This document shows positions 48,206 to 57,691 of a stretch of 64,000 nucleotides of DNA, one piece after another; within the stretch, counting starts at the first letter, position 1; each line of letters begins with the position of its first letter. This DNA is from Palleronia caenipelagi (GTDB lineage Bacteria > Pseudomonadota > Alphaproteobacteria > Rhodobacterales > Rhodobacteraceae). The notes beneath the pieces were generated by a model. The model was not told the DNA's origin. It was given only the letters and a program-made list of their open reading frames with translations, and searched no databases. The stretch covers positions 62,001-126,000 of the forward strand of contig NZ_VFSV01000002.1 in assembly GCF_007004065.1 (NCBI RefSeq), given 5' to 3'. Position numbers and translations under genes: made by a program.

Positions 48206-49656
48206 CCGATCTGCGCACCGCCGCCAGCCATTTCATCAACGGCGCCTTTGTCGAAGACGCCGCCGGGGATCCGATTCCGGTGATCTATGCGGCCAGCGGA
48301 CAGGAGATCGCCCGCGTTCACGCTGCCACGCCCGCCATCGTGGAACAGGCACTCGCTTCAGCCCGGGCAGCGCAGGCGGAGTGGGCTGGAATGAGCGGCA
48401 CCGAGCGGGGTCGTATCCTGCGCCGCGCCGCCGACCTGATCCGCGCCCGCAACCATGAACTGTCGGTGATCGAGACCCATGATACCGGCAAACCACTCTC
48501 TGAGACGCTCGTCGCCGACGCGACCAGTGGCGCCGATGCGTTGGAATATTTCGGTGGGCTGGCCGGGAGCCTCACGGGCGAGCACATCCAGTTGGGGCAG
48601 GATTGGGTCTATACCCGCCGCGAGCCGCTGGGGCTCTGTGTCGGCATTGGCGCATGGAATTATCCGACCCAGATCGCCTGCTGGAAAGCCGCGCCCGCGC
48701 TCGCCTGCGGCAACACCATGGTGTTCAAGCCGTCCGAAGAAACCCCTCTCTGCGCTCTGAAGATCGCCGAGATTCTACAGGAGGCAGGCCTGCCGCCGGG
48801 CGTGTTCAACGTCATTCAGGGGCGCGGCGAGGTCGGCGCCGCACTGGTCAGCGATCCGCGCGTGGACAAGGTCTCGCTCACCGGCTCCGTGCCCACAGGT
48901 CGCAAGGTCTATGCCGCCGCTGCGGAAGGCATGAAGCACGTCACCATGGAGCTCGGCGGCAAATCCCCCCTCCTGATCTTCGACGACGCTGATCTGGAGG
49001 ATGCTGTCGGCGGCGCGATCCTCGGGAATTTCTATTCCTCCGGCCAAGTCTGTTCCAATGGCACGCGGGTCTTTGTCCAACGCGGGATCAAGGAGGCTTT
49101 TCTGACCCGCCTCTCCGAGCGTTTGTCACAGGCGGTCATCGGCGACCCGCTGGATGAGGCGACGAATTTCGGCCCTCTTGTCAGCGCCCGCCAGCGGGAC
49201 ATCGTTGAGGGTTATATCGCCAAAGGCGTCGAAGAAGGGGCGCGGCTGATCTGTGGCGGCGGGCGACCTGATCTGCCAGGCTGGTACGTGGAGCCAACGG
49301 TTTTCGCCGACGTGACCGACGATATGATAATCGCCCGGGAGGAGATCTTTGGCCCGGTGATGGCGGTGCTTGATTTCGAGGATGAGGACGAAGCGATCAC
49401 CCGCGCCAACGCCACGGAGTTTGGCCTCTCGGCGGGGGTCTTCACCCGCGATCTGACCCGCGCCCACCGGGTGATCGCGCGGCTGGAGGCGGGGAGCTGC
49501 TTTATCAATTCCTATAATGACGCGCCGGTGGAAGCACCCTTTGGCGGCTCGAAACTCTCAGGCGTGGGGCGGGAGAACTCCAAAGAGGCCATCGCCCATT
49601 ACAGTCAGGTGAAATCCGTGTACGTGCGGATGGGCCCGGTCGAAGCGCCTTTCTGA
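48202..49656 (+). CDS. betB: BetB, betaine aldehyde dehydrogenase
   Basis: NAD(P)-dependent enzyme converting betaine aldehyde to glycine betaine in the cytosol. The 484-residue protein has the catalytic Glu in MELGGKSP near residue 250, the catalytic Cys in [12 protein letters not shown] near 284 and the GREEIFGPV block. It is translationally coupled to betI and followed by betA. Confidence 0.95.
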   Translation: MTDLRTAASHFINGAFVEDAAGDPIPVIYAASGQEIARVHAATPAIVEQALASARAAQAEWAGMSGTERGRILRRAADLIRARNHELSVIETHDTGKPLSETLVADATSGADALEYFGGLAGSLTGEHIQLGQDWVYTRREPLGLCVGIGAWNYPTQIACWKAAPALACGNTMVFKPSEETPLCALKIAEILQEAGLPPGVFNVIQGRGEVGAALVSDPRVDKVSLTGSVPTGRKVYAAAAEGMKHVTMELGGKSPLLIFDDADLEDAVGGAILGNFYSSGQVCSNGTRVFVQRGIKEAFLTRLSERLSQAVIGDPLDEATNFGPLVSARQRDIVEGYIAKGVEEGARLICGGGRPDLPGWYVEPTVFADVTDDMIIAREEIFGPVMAVLDFEDEDEAITRANATEFGLSAGVFTRDLTRAHRVIARLEAGSCFINSYNDAPVEAPFGGSKLSGVGRENSKEAIAHYSQVKSVYVRMGPVEAPF

Positions 49657-49668
49657 GCGGAGCGGATC

Positions 49669-51327
49669 ATGGAAGCGGATTTCGTCATCATCGGAGCGGG
49701 CAGCGCGGGTTGTGCCATGGCCTACCGACTGAGTGAGTCTGGATCCTCAGTGCTGGTCATCGAACACGGAGGCACCGATGCGGGGCCGCTCATCCAGATG
49801 CCCGCCGCGCTCAGCTACCCGATGAACATGGCCCGCTACGACTGGGGATTCCGCTCCGAGCCGGAGCCTCATCTGGGCGGGCGGCGGCTGGTCGTGCCGC
49901 GTGGCAAGGTGATCGGCGGTTCCAGCTCGATCAACGGAATGGTCTATGTGCGCGGCCACGCGCGGGATTTCGACCATTGGGCCGAGAGCGGCGCACAGGG
50001 CTGGGCCTACGCGGACGTGCTGCCCTATTTCAAGCGGATGGAGACCTGGCACGATGGCGGCCACGGGGGCGATCCCGACTGGCGCGGCACCGATGGACCG
50101 CTTCATGTGAGCCGGGGGCCTCGGAACAATCCGCTCCACGCGGCCTTTGTTGAGGCGGGGCGGCAGGCGGGCTACCCGCTCACCGGCGACTATAACGGCC
50201 AGCAGCAAGAGGGCTTTGGCCCCATGGAGCAGACCGTGTGGAAGGGGCGCCGCTGGTCTGCGGCCAATGCCTATCTGCGCCCTGCCCTGAAACGACCCAA
50301 TTGCGACCTGATCCGGGCGCTGGCCCGGCGCATTATCATAGAGAATGGCCGCGCCGTGGGTGTCGAGGTTGAGCGCGGCGACGGAACAGAAGTCATCCGG
50401 GCCCGTCGCGAAGTGATCGTGGCCGCCTCCTCGATCAACTCTCCCAAACTCCTGATGCTGTCAGGTATCGGCCCCGCCGCCCATTTGACGGAATATGGCA
50501 TCGAAGTGATCGCCGACCGCCCCGGCGTTGGGCAGAACCTGCAAGACCATCTGGAGGTCTATTTCCAGATTGCCTCAAAGCAGCCGGTTACGCTGTTCCG
50601 CCACTGGAACCTGATCTCAAAGGCGCTGATCGGCGCCCAGTGGCTGTTCACGAAAACCGGCCTTGGGGCCTCGAACCAGTTCGAAAGCGCGGCGTTCATC
50701 CGCTCGGACAAGGGCGTTGAGTATCCCGACATCCAGTACCATTTCCTGCCGCTCGCGGTGCGTTATGATGGTCAGGCGGCGGCGGAAGGACATGGATTTC
50801 AAGCCCATACCGGCCCCATGCGCAGCCCCTCGCGCGGCGAAATCACCCTGCACAGCGCCGACCCCCGCGAAGCGCCAAAGATCGTGTTCAACTACATGTC
50901 GACGGAGCAGGACTGGTCGGATTTCCGCAAATGCCTGCGCCTGACGCGCGAGATCTTCGCCCAGCCCGCCTTTGCGCCCTATCTCGACCACGAGATTCAA
51001 CCCGGTGCCGACCTGCAAAGTGACGACGACCTCGACAGCTTTGTCCGCGACCATGCCGAGAGCGCCTATCATCCCTGCGGCACCTGCCGGATGGGCGCGG
51101 CGGACGATCCCGGGGCGGTGGTGGACCCCGAGATGCGGGTGATCGGTGTCGAGGGGCTGCGCCTCGCCGACAGCTCCGTCTTCCCCCGCATCCCCAATGG
51201 CAATCTGAACGGGCCGACGATCATGGTCGGTGAGAAAGCCTCGGACCACATCCTCGGCCGCGCACCGCTCGCCCGTGCCAATGAGGCCCCATGGATCCAC
51301 CCCGACTGGCAAAACTGCCAACGTTAG
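49669..51327 (+). CDS. betA: BetA, choline dehydrogenase
   Basis: GMC-family FAD enzyme of 552 residues oxidising choline to betaine aldehyde. It has the FAD Rossmann motif GAGSAGC at residues 8-14, the GMC signature region [13 protein letters not shown] near residue 83 and the active-site His in [11 protein letters not shown] near residue 468. A short Shine-Dalgarno (GGAGCGG) precedes the ATG. Its length and order after betB are standard. Confidence 0.95.
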   Translation: MEADFVIIGAGSAGCAMAYRLSESGSSVLVIEHGGTDAGPLIQMPAALSYPMNMARYDWGFRSEPEPHLGGRRLVVPRGKVIGGSSSINGMVYVRGHARDFDHWAESGAQGWAYADVLPYFKRMETWHDGGHGGDPDWRGTDGPLHVSRGPRNNPLHAAFVEAGRQAGYPLTGDYNGQQQEGFGPMEQTVWKGRRWSAANAYLRPALKRPNCDLIRALARRIIIENGRAVGVEVERGDGTEVIRARREVIVAASSINSPKLLMLSGIGPAAHLTEYGIEVIADRPGVGQNLQDHLEVYFQIASKQPVTLFRHWNLISKALIGAQWLFTKTGLGASNQFESAAFIRSDKGVEYPDIQYHFLPLAVRYDGQAAAEGHGFQAHTGPMRSPSRGEITLHSADPREAPKIVFNYMSTEQDWSDFRKCLRLTREIFAQPAFAPYLDHEIQPGADLQSDDDLDSFVRDHAESAYHPCGTCRMGAADDPGAVVDPEMRVIGVEGLRLADSSVFPRIPNGNLNGPTIMVGEKASDHILGRAPLARANEAPWIHPDWQNCQR

Positions 51328-51410
51328 GGCGGCGTACAGCTTTCCCGGATGTCGTCCTCTGAAGCGATAGGCTATTTTCGTTTCAGTTTCCATTTTGGCG
51401 CCTGAACGCC

Positions 51411-51416
51411 TATATT
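51411..51416 (+). promoter_or_regulatory. putative -10 element for a leaderless Panacea transcript
   Basis: TATATT at 51411-51416 lies only 6 bp before the ATG at 51423, and no Shine-Dalgarno is present, so the message is likely leaderless or nearly so. GGCG ... CGCC (51397-51410) is a short dyad covering the region just upstream. Confidence 0.35.
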
Positions 51417-51422
51417 AGTCCC

Positions 51423-51968
51423 ATGGAAAGAGCCAACACTGCCCAGTACGACGCCCGCCAAATCGCGAACTGGTTCATCGACCGGGCCGCGAAGGATGAT
51501 CGCGAACTGTCGATCATGACGATCCTGAAGCTCGTCTATATTGCCCATGGCTGGCATCTGGAGACAACGAAGCGGCCGCTTTTCGCCAACCGGATCGAAG
51601 CTTGGCGCTATGGTCCGGTGATCCCTGACGTGTACAACGCGTTCCGCAAGCAGGGCGTTACGGTTAGAGAGCAACAAAACCTGACAACAAATCCGTTCGC
51701 TCGGGCCGCAGGTTTTTCAAATGTAGTTGGCTCGAATGATCAAGCTTCTATCGAAAATATTGAACAAGATTCCCAAAGCCTCCTCAGCCAAGTTTACGAC
51801 ATCTACGGAAAATTGAGCGCGTTTCAGCTTTCGGATCTGACTCATATAGAAGGCGGACCTTGGGACATTGCTGTAAAGGCTGGCGGTTATTTCACGCGCA
51901 TTCCTGATGATCTGATCAGGGAACATTATGAGGAAAAGCGGGCAAAGGTTGAAGAGACCGCTGCATGA
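51423..51968 (+). CDS. Panacea-domain (DUF4065/SocA-like) protein, candidate antitoxin
   Basis: A 181-residue protein whose first half matches the Panacea/DUF4065 fold: ANWFIDRAAKDDRELSIMTILKLVYIAHGWHL near residues 15-46 and EAWRYGPVIPDVYNAFRKQG near 58-77. A later segment (KLSAFQLSDLTHIEGGPWD) completes the domain. Panacea proteins are promiscuous antitoxins, and some work as proteolytic adaptors such as SocA. It overlaps the next gene by ATGA, the usual antitoxin-toxin coupling. Base composition from about 51660 onward is clearly lower in GC than the neighbours, suggesting horizontal transfer. Confidence 0.8.
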   Translation: MERANTAQYDARQIANWFIDRAAKDDRELSIMTILKLVYIAHGWHLETTKRPLFANRIEAWRYGPVIPDVYNAFRKQGVTVREQQNLTTNPFARAAGFSNVVGSNDQASIENIEQDSQSLLSQVYDIYGKLSAFQLSDLTHIEGGPWDIAVKAGGYFTRIPDDLIREHYEEKRAKVEETAA

Positions 51969-52306
51969 TCGACGAAATTCCGCCTGACGATCCCGATCTG
52001 CGCCATCGACGCAAACTCCACCATGACCTTGTGCTATTGGAGCACGAAAGAGAGAATGAATTCAGGAAGCTGTCCATCGCGGAGTTGAAACAACGACTGC
52101 GCCTCCGGAGGTTGTCAGCGTTTCTGGGATGCGTTGTGATTTTCGGAATGGGATCACTCTTATATCACCTGACACACTCAGTTCTAGGCGCGCCGCACTC
52201 TCCTGACGAACCCTCGCCGTATACCGTTGATGCCGCTGCGCTGAGCGGTGGCTTCCTCGTTGCAATGATGTTGCGCCAATTGCGTCAATCACCGCCATTA
52301 CAATAG
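51965..52306 (+). CDS. small membrane protein, candidate toxin partner of the Panacea protein
   Basis: A 113-residue protein with a charged, probably coiled-coil N-terminal part (residues ~10-50, rich in Arg, Leu, Glu), a hydrophobic segment at about 51-71 (FLGCVVIFGMGSLLYHL) and a second one near the C-terminus (about 86-104). It is unrecognised. Its start overlaps the Panacea gene, so it is translationally coupled to it. A membrane-active toxin is one of several classes paired with Panacea antitoxins; this assignment is inference. Confidence 0.6.
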   Translation: MIDEIPPDDPDLRHRRKLHHDLVLLEHERENEFRKLSIAELKQRLRLRRLSAFLGCVVIFGMGSLLYHLTHSVLGAPHSPDEPSPYTVDAAALSGGFLVAMMLRQLRQSPPLQ

Positions 52307-52513
52307 CTTTGTTTGCCGGTGCGTTTCGTAAAATAGATAACAACGAAATGGATACGATCCAGAGAGGTGTACTTTCGGCGGGCAAGTTCTTCAACGGGAA
52401 CTGAACTGTCGCGACCCAGCGCCTCTCCACTTCCCAAATCACCTGCGATCCGCTAGGACGCCCACATCTGAGACGTGACGCATTGACCCCGGCGCATGAC
52501 AGGATGGAGGGGT

Positions 52514-52570
52514 CGGCGGCAATGGGGCCGCCGGATAAACGGGAGACCCGGAGGGCCGGGTGTGCTCCCG
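52514..52570 (+). promoter_or_regulatory. structured pnp leader with two hairpins
   Basis: The first hairpin pairs CGGCGGC (52514-52520) with GCCGCCG (52527-52533). The second is two-tiered: CGGGAG (52540-52545) with CTCCCG (52565-52570), enclosing ACCCGG (52546-52551) with CCGGGT (52556-52561). It ends 16 nt before the pnp ATG. PNPase genes in other bacteria are autoregulated through an RNase III-cleaved leader stem. The rest of the 280-bp gap (52307-52513) shows no gene, and rpsO is not present. Confidence 0.6.
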
Positions 52571-52586
52571 AGACAGGATACGACAG

Positions 52587-54719
52587 ATGTTTCAAGTAAC
52601 TAAGAAATCGATGCAGTGGGGCGAAGAGACCCTCACGCTCGAAACCGGCAAGGTTGCGCGTCAGGCCGATGGCTCGGTCATCGCCACTCTGGGCGAGACC
52701 AGCGTCATGGCCAACGTGACCTTTGCCAAGGAGCAGAAGCCAGGTCAGGACTTCTTTCCGCTGACGGTTCACTACAACGAGAAATATTACGCTGCGGGCA
52801 AGATCCCCGGCGGTTTCTTCAAGCGTGAGGCCCGCCCCACCGAGAAGGAAACCCTGACGGCGCGTCTGATCGACCGCCCGATCCGCCCGCTCTTTGTGCC
52901 GGGCTTCAAGAACGAAGTGCTGGTGATCTGCACCGTGCTCAGCCACGATCTGGTCAACGATCCCGACATCGTCGCCATGATCGCAGCCTCCGCCGCCCTG
53001 ACCATCTCCGGCGCGCCCTTCATGGGTCCGATTGCCGGTGCCCGCGTGGGCTTTGAGGATGGCGAATACATCCTGAACCCGACCGTGGACGACATGTCCA
53101 ACCTGCGCAACAAGCCCGAGCAGCGTCTCGATCTGGTTGTCGCCGGGACCAAGGACGCGGTGATGATGGTCGAGTCGGAGGCCTATGAGCTCTCCGAGGA
53201 CGAAATGCTCGGCGCCGTCACCTTTGCCCATGAGCAGATCCAGCCGGTCATCGACCTGATCATCGATCTGGCCGAAGAAAGCGCCAAAGAGCCCTTCGAC
53301 TTCACCCCGCCGGATTACGCGGACCTGTTCGCCGCGGTGAAAGCTGCGGGCGAAGACAAGATGCGCGCCGCCTACGCGATCCTCGACAAGCAGGAGCGCG
53401 TGGCCGCTGTTGCCGCCGCCAAGGACGAGATCAAAGGCGCCCTGAGCGAAGAGCAACTGACCGACGAAAACCTCGGCTCCGCTCTCAAGAAGCTCGAATC
53501 CTCCGTCCTGCGCGGCACGGTCGTGAAGGAAGGAAAGCGGATCGACGGGCGTGCCCTCGATCAGGTCCGTCCCATCGTGGCCGAAACGGGATTCCTGCCC
53601 CGGACTCACGGCTCGGCGCTGTTCACCCGTGGCGAGACCCAAGGCCTCGTGATTACCACGCTGGGCACCGGCGATGACGAGCAGATGATCGACGCTCTGG
53701 AAGGCACCTACAGGTCGAACTTCCTGCTACACTACAACTTCCCCCCGTATTCGGTCGGTGAAGTGGGCCGCTTTGGTCCTCCGGGCCGTCGCGAGATTGG
53801 CCATGGCAAACTCGCCTGGCGCGCGCTGCAGGCCGTGCTGCCCGCCGCCACCGACTTCCCCTACACGATCCGCATCGTGTCGGAGATCACCGAATCGAAC
53901 GGCTCTTCCTCCATGGCCTCTGTCTGCGGCGGTTCGCTGTCGATGATGGATGCCGGTGTGCCGCTGAAGGCGCCGGTGGCCGGTGTGGCCATGGGTCTGG
54001 TGCTCGAAGATGACGGCGATTACGCGATCCTGACCGATATTCTCGGCGATGAGGATCACCTCGGCGACATGGACTTCAAGGTCGCGGGCACCGAGAACGG
54101 CATCACCTCGCTGCAGATGGACATCAAGGTTGCCGGCATCACGCCCGAGATCATGAAAACCGCCCTGGCTCAGGCCAAGGAAGGCCGTCTGCATATCCTC
54201 GGTGAGATGAACAAGGCCCTTTCCGAGGTCTCCGAGTTCTCCGAGCATGCGCCCCGCATCGAGACCATGCAGATCCCGACGGACAAGATCCGTGAAGTGA
54301 TCGGCACCGGCGGCAAGGTCATCCGCGAGATCGTGGAAACCTCCGGCGCCAAGGTCGACATCAATGATGACGGTGTGATCAAGATCGCCTCCGCCAACGG
54401 CGAAGCGATCAAGAAGGCCTATGACATGATCTATTCGATCGTGGCCGAGCCGGAGCAGGGCAAGGTCTACAAAGGCACCGTGGTGAAGATCGTCGATTTC
54501 GGCGCCTTCGTGAACTTCTTTGGCAAGCGCGATGGTCTGGTGCACGTCTCCCAGATCGAGAACCGCCGCCTGAACCACCCCTCCGACGTTCTGAAAGAAG
54601 GTCAGGAAGTGTGGGTCAAGCTCCTGGGCTTCGACGATCGCGGTAAGGTCCGCCTGTCCATGAAGGTCGTGGATCAGGAAACCGGCGAAGAAGCCAAGCC
54701 GGAAGAATCCGACGACTGA
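52587..54719 (+). CDS. pnp: polynucleotide phosphorylase
   Basis: 3'-5' phosphorolytic exoribonuclease, a trimer with two RNase PH domains, KH and S1 domains. The 710-residue protein starts at 52587 (AGGA 8 nt upstream). The second RNase PH core is seen in [14 protein letters not shown], the KH domain in [17 protein letters not shown] near 570, and the S1 domain near 625-690 ([20 protein letters not shown]). It is followed by a strong terminator. Confidence 0.97.
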   Translation: MFQVTKKSMQWGEETLTLETGKVARQADGSVIATLGETSVMANVTFAKEQKPGQDFFPLTVHYNEKYYAAGKIPGGFFKREARPTEKETLTARLIDRPIRPLFVPGFKNEVLVICTVLSHDLVNDPDIVAMIAASAALTISGAPFMGPIAGARVGFEDGEYILNPTVDDMSNLRNKPEQRLDLVVAGTKDAVMMVESEAYELSEDEMLGAVTFAHEQIQPVIDLIIDLAEESAKEPFDFTPPDYADLFAAVKAAGEDKMRAAYAILDKQERVAAVAAAKDEIKGALSEEQLTDENLGSALKKLESSVLRGTVVKEGKRIDGRALDQVRPIVAETGFLPRTHGSALFTRGETQGLVITTLGTGDDEQMIDALEGTYRSNFLLHYNFPPYSVGEVGRFGPPGRREIGHGKLAWRALQAVLPAATDFPYTIRIVSEITESNGSSSMASVCGGSLSMMDAGVPLKAPVAGVAMGLVLEDDGDYAILTDILGDEDHLGDMDFKVAGTENGITSLQMDIKVAGITPEIMKTALAQAKEGRLHILGEMNKALSEVSEFSEHAPRIETMQIPTDKIREVIGTGGKVIREIVETSGAKVDINDDGVIKIASANGEAIKKAYDMIYSIVAEPEQGKVYKGTVVKIVDFGAFVNFFGKRDGLVHVSQIENRRLNHPSDVLKEGQEVWVKLLGFDDRGKVRLSMKVVDQETGEEAKPEESDD

Positions 54720-54741
54720 TCGCTCTTTAGCGCGAAATGAC

Positions 54742-54774
54742 AAAGGCCCGGGCGGAAACGTCCGGGCCTTTTTC
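54742..54774 (+). terminator. rho-independent terminator of pnp
   Basis: AAAGGCCCGGGCG pairs with CGTCCGGGCCTTT (one G-U) around a GAAA tetraloop, followed by a short T-run. The hairpin begins 22 bp after the pnp stop. Confidence 0.92.
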
Positions 54775-54819
54775 GTTGCGGTGCTTGCCAGCCCTCCGGC
54801 GCTTTGACATCAAGTTTCC

Positions 54820-55788
54820 ATGGACCAGCCCGCCCCCATTCGTCTTACCGTCGCCGCCTGCACACGTCAGCGGCCGCAAATGGTGGCAGCGTTGGCGGAG
54901 AGCTGGGGGCGGATGGCTCTGCCGGATGGGGTCGCCGTGACGTGCCTGCTGGTCGAGAATGACACAGAGACGCGACTGCACGATCTGCCGCAGCGGCTGG
55001 CCAACGGGGTGACTCTGCGTCACGTTCTGGAGCCCGAACCCGGCATCCCCTTTGCGCGCAACCGCGCCGCTATCGGGGCAGTCTCGGATCGTGCGGATCT
55101 GCTCGCATTCGTTGATGACGATGAGGTTGTGGCCGGGGACTGGCTCCTGCGAATGATCGAGGGCTACCGGCAGAGCGGCGCAATGCTGCTCGGCGGTCCG
55201 TTGCGCGCCCTCCGGCCAGACTCGCCGTTGACCACCCTGCAAAAGGCCCTCTTTCGCGGCGTCGAAAAACGCTACCGGCGCAAAGAAGTTCGCGCCGCCC
55301 GCAAGGCTGACCTCCGGGACACCAAGGGCGTGACCATCGTCACCAATAACTGGCTGGCAGATGTGCGCCTTTTCACTGAACACGGGCTAAGCTTCGATGA
55401 AACCATGCGGCATACGGGCGGCACCGATGCAAAGTTCTACGCAGAAACCCGGGCGCTGGGCCTGCCCACAGCCTGGGTTGCCAATGCCATCGTGGCCGAA
55501 GAAATCCCGCCCGCCCGGCTGAGCCTCCGCTACCAGTTCGCCCGAGGCCGCGATCAGGCGGCGACTCACATGGCGCGGCGTCTTAGCGAACGCCCCGGCT
55601 CGGTCTGGCAGGCTGCTCTCCTGATCCCGCTCCGCGCACTGGCGCTGATCCCACTGGTCGTTGCGGTCCCACTGACCGGCGGATCTGCGCTGACAGATCT
55701 TGCGCGGAGTGCCGGTGCGGTTACAGGTCAGATCACATCTCTGTTCGGCAAACGGTCGCGACTTTACGAAGATGTGACCGGCGGCTAG
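54820..55788 (+). CDS. family 2 glycosyltransferase
   Basis: A 322-residue GT-A fold transferase. The N-terminal strand LTVAACTRQRP is followed by the donor/metal site FVDDDE at about residues 99-104 and a GGTDAKFYAETRALG acceptor-type segment near residue 205. One hydrophobic stretch near 265-285 (ALLIPLRALALIPLVVAVPL) suggests membrane attachment. It stands alone after the pnp terminator. The sugar and acceptor are unknown. Confidence 0.85.
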   Translation: MDQPAPIRLTVAACTRQRPQMVAALAESWGRMALPDGVAVTCLLVENDTETRLHDLPQRLANGVTLRHVLEPEPGIPFARNRAAIGAVSDRADLLAFVDDDEVVAGDWLLRMIEGYRQSGAMLLGGPLRALRPDSPLTTLQKALFRGVEKRYRRKEVRAARKADLRDTKGVTIVTNNWLADVRLFTEHGLSFDETMRHTGGTDAKFYAETRALGLPTAWVANAIVAEEIPPARLSLRYQFARGRDQAATHMARRLSERPGSVWQAALLIPLRALALIPLVVAVPLTGGSALTDLARSAGAVTGQITSLFGKRSRLYEDVTGG

Positions 55789-55887
55789 CAAAGGCTGACG
55801 TATACGCTGGGATCGGTTATTCTTGCGCGAGATTGTGCCCGGGGCGCGGCAACGACCCGCTCCGGATCGAGGAAAGGATATGAAAAC

Positions 55888-56475
55888 ATGAACAGACGAG
55901 AGCTTCTCGCAGGCGGCGCGGCTGCCATTGCTTCGGCCCTCCTGCCCGTCATGGGCAGCGCCCAGACCCTGCCGCCGCGCCTCCAGCCGGCTTTTGTGAA
56001 CCTGCGCCACCCCTTGCCCGCCGGCGAAGTGCACGTGTTCCCCGACCACTTCCAGCTCTTCTGGACCCTGCCCAACGGTCAGGCGTGGCGCTACGGCATC
56101 CGCGTTGGCCGCGCCGGTCTCTATGAGCCGGGCACCTACTACGTAGGCGCCAAGAAAGAGTGGCCGTCCTGGAAACCGACCCCCAGCATGGTCGAGCGCG
56201 AGCCTGAAAAATTTGCCAAATACGCCGAAGACGGCATGCCAGGCGGCCCGAACAACCCGCTCGGGGCTCGGGCCATGTACCTGTTCCAGCCGGGCCGGGG
56301 TGACACATTCCTGCGTATCCACGGCACCAAGGACACCAACACCATCGGTCGCGCCGTGTCTAACGGCTGCGCGGGCCTGACCAATGAGCATGTTAAACTG
56401 CTTTACGAACAGGTTCCGATGAAGGCCAAGGTGGTTCTCTACCCCAAAATGGTGGCTGGTCCCTCCAACGTCTAA
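55888..56475 (+). CDS. L,D-transpeptidase (YkuD domain)
   Basis: Exported protein of 195 residues with a signal peptide (RRELLAGGAA..., cleavage near GSAQ at residue 28). The YkuD catalytic motif is seen as HGTKDTNTIGRAVSNGCAGL near residues 149-168; the nucleophile is the Cys of SNGC. Most relatives have SHGC-(I/V)-R, so the Asn and Ala positions are a known but less common variant. It would cross-link peptidoglycan or attach lipoprotein. A terminator follows. Confidence 0.88.
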   Translation: MNRRELLAGGAAAIASALLPVMGSAQTLPPRLQPAFVNLRHPLPAGEVHVFPDHFQLFWTLPNGQAWRYGIRVGRAGLYEPGTYYVGAKKEWPSWKPTPSMVEREPEKFAKYAEDGMPGGPNNPLGARAMYLFQPGRGDTFLRIHGTKDTNTIGRAVSNGCAGLTNEHVKLLYEQVPMKAKVVLYPKMVAGPSNV

Positions 56476-56496
56476 GCGTCGGACCTTTGTGACATG

Positions 56497-56538
56497 ACAG
56501 CCCGGACGCTCGCACAGAGCGCCGGGCTGTTTATTTTT
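56497..56538 (+). terminator. rho-independent terminator of the L,D-transpeptidase gene
   Basis: ACAGCCCGG pairs with CCGGGCTGT, and after a bulged A, CGCTC pairs with GAGCG around a 5-nt loop. A T-rich tail (TTATTTTT) follows. It begins 22 bp after the stop codon. Confidence 0.9.
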
Positions 56539-56621
56539 GCACAGAACCTTCGCGCCAGCGCCTGTATCGCGCGTCAGAGGGTGCACCTATGTGGATGGGG
56601 GCGCAACGACAGGAGGCCGCG

Positions 56622-57527
56622 ATGCTGAGACAGATTCAAGGATTGCACCACGTAACCACGATTGGCTCCGATCCCCGCGCCATCGATCGGTTTTGGACCG
56701 TGGATCTGGGGCTGCGCCGGGTCAAGAAGACCGTGAATTTCGACGCTCCCGATGTGTATCATCTCTACTATGGCGATGAGCTTGGCCGTCCCGGCACCGC
56801 CATGACCTATTTCCCGTTTCCCAACGCCGCCCGTGGAACCCGAGGTACGGGCGAGGTCAGCGAAACGCGGCTGGCCATCCCTCAGGGCGCGACGGGTTTC
56901 TGGGCGAACCGGCTCGGAGCGGAGGTATCCGAGGACACATTCGGTGCAGCTGTCGTTCGGTTCGAGGCGCCGGATGGTGACGCCTTTGCCATGGTTGAAA
57001 CTGATGACCCCCGCGCGGCCTATGCCGCAATAGTGCCAGCAGACCACGCCATCCGGGGTTTTCACTCGGCCGCGCTGATGTTGCGCGACATCGGCCCGAC
57101 CGCTGATCTCCTGCGCTTTATGGGCTACGAGGATCTCGAACGGCAGGGCGACACGTTGCGGATGCATCGTCCCGGAGGGCGCGCCCATATCATCGACCTG
57201 ATCGCACGCCCAGGCGTGCCCGAGGCCACGCAATCTGCGGGCTCGGTACATCACATCGCGTTCTCAGTCGCCGATATCGCCGCGCAAGCGGAGGTTCGGG
57301 AGGCGCTCACCGCCGAAGGCTTTGCCGTCACGCGCTCCATCGACCGCGACTATTTCCGCGCCATCTATTTCCGCACCCCCGGCGGGGTGCTGTTCGAGGT
57401 CGCCACAGACGAGCCGGGCTTCGCCGTGGACGAAGATCCTGCCGAACTCGGCGAGACGCTCAAGCTGCCCAGCCAGCACGCTCATCTGCGCGCGACGCTT
57501 GAGGCGACGTTGCCTGCGCTAAACTAA
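56622..57527 (+). CDS. VOC-family ring-cleaving dioxygenase-like protein
   Basis: A 301-residue protein of two VOC modules, resembling MhqO/glyoxalase-type dioxygenases. Metal-binding features are HHVTTIGSD near the N-terminus (His9 or His10), HHIAFSVAD near residue 207 and GVLFEVATDEP near residue 260. AGGAGG sits 5 nt before the ATG at 56622. Such proteins are often linked to quinone or hydroquinone detoxification; the substrate is unknown. It converges on arsJ. Confidence 0.8.
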   Translation: MLRQIQGLHHVTTIGSDPRAIDRFWTVDLGLRRVKKTVNFDAPDVYHLYYGDELGRPGTAMTYFPFPNAARGTRGTGEVSETRLAIPQGATGFWANRLGAEVSEDTFGAAVVRFEAPDGDAFAMVETDDPRAAYAAIVPADHAIRGFHSAALMLRDIGPTADLLRFMGYEDLERQGDTLRMHRPGGRAHIIDLIARPGVPEATQSAGSVHHIAFSVADIAAQAEVREALTAEGFAVTRSIDRDYFRAIYFRTPGGVLFEVATDEPGFAVDEDPAELGETLKLPSQHAHLRATLEATLPALN

Positions 57528-57691
57528 GCCCGATACCCACCGAAGATGACCCCCTTGGCAGAGGGCCATCAGTCACTCAGTACGGACCACCGGCCAGAGA
57601 CGCCCCACGAACAGCCGCTCGGCTTCATGGAAGTCGTGCAGCCCGGTGCAGTTTCCGCTCCCATCTCATTCGGCCTCAACGCCCACATTGC

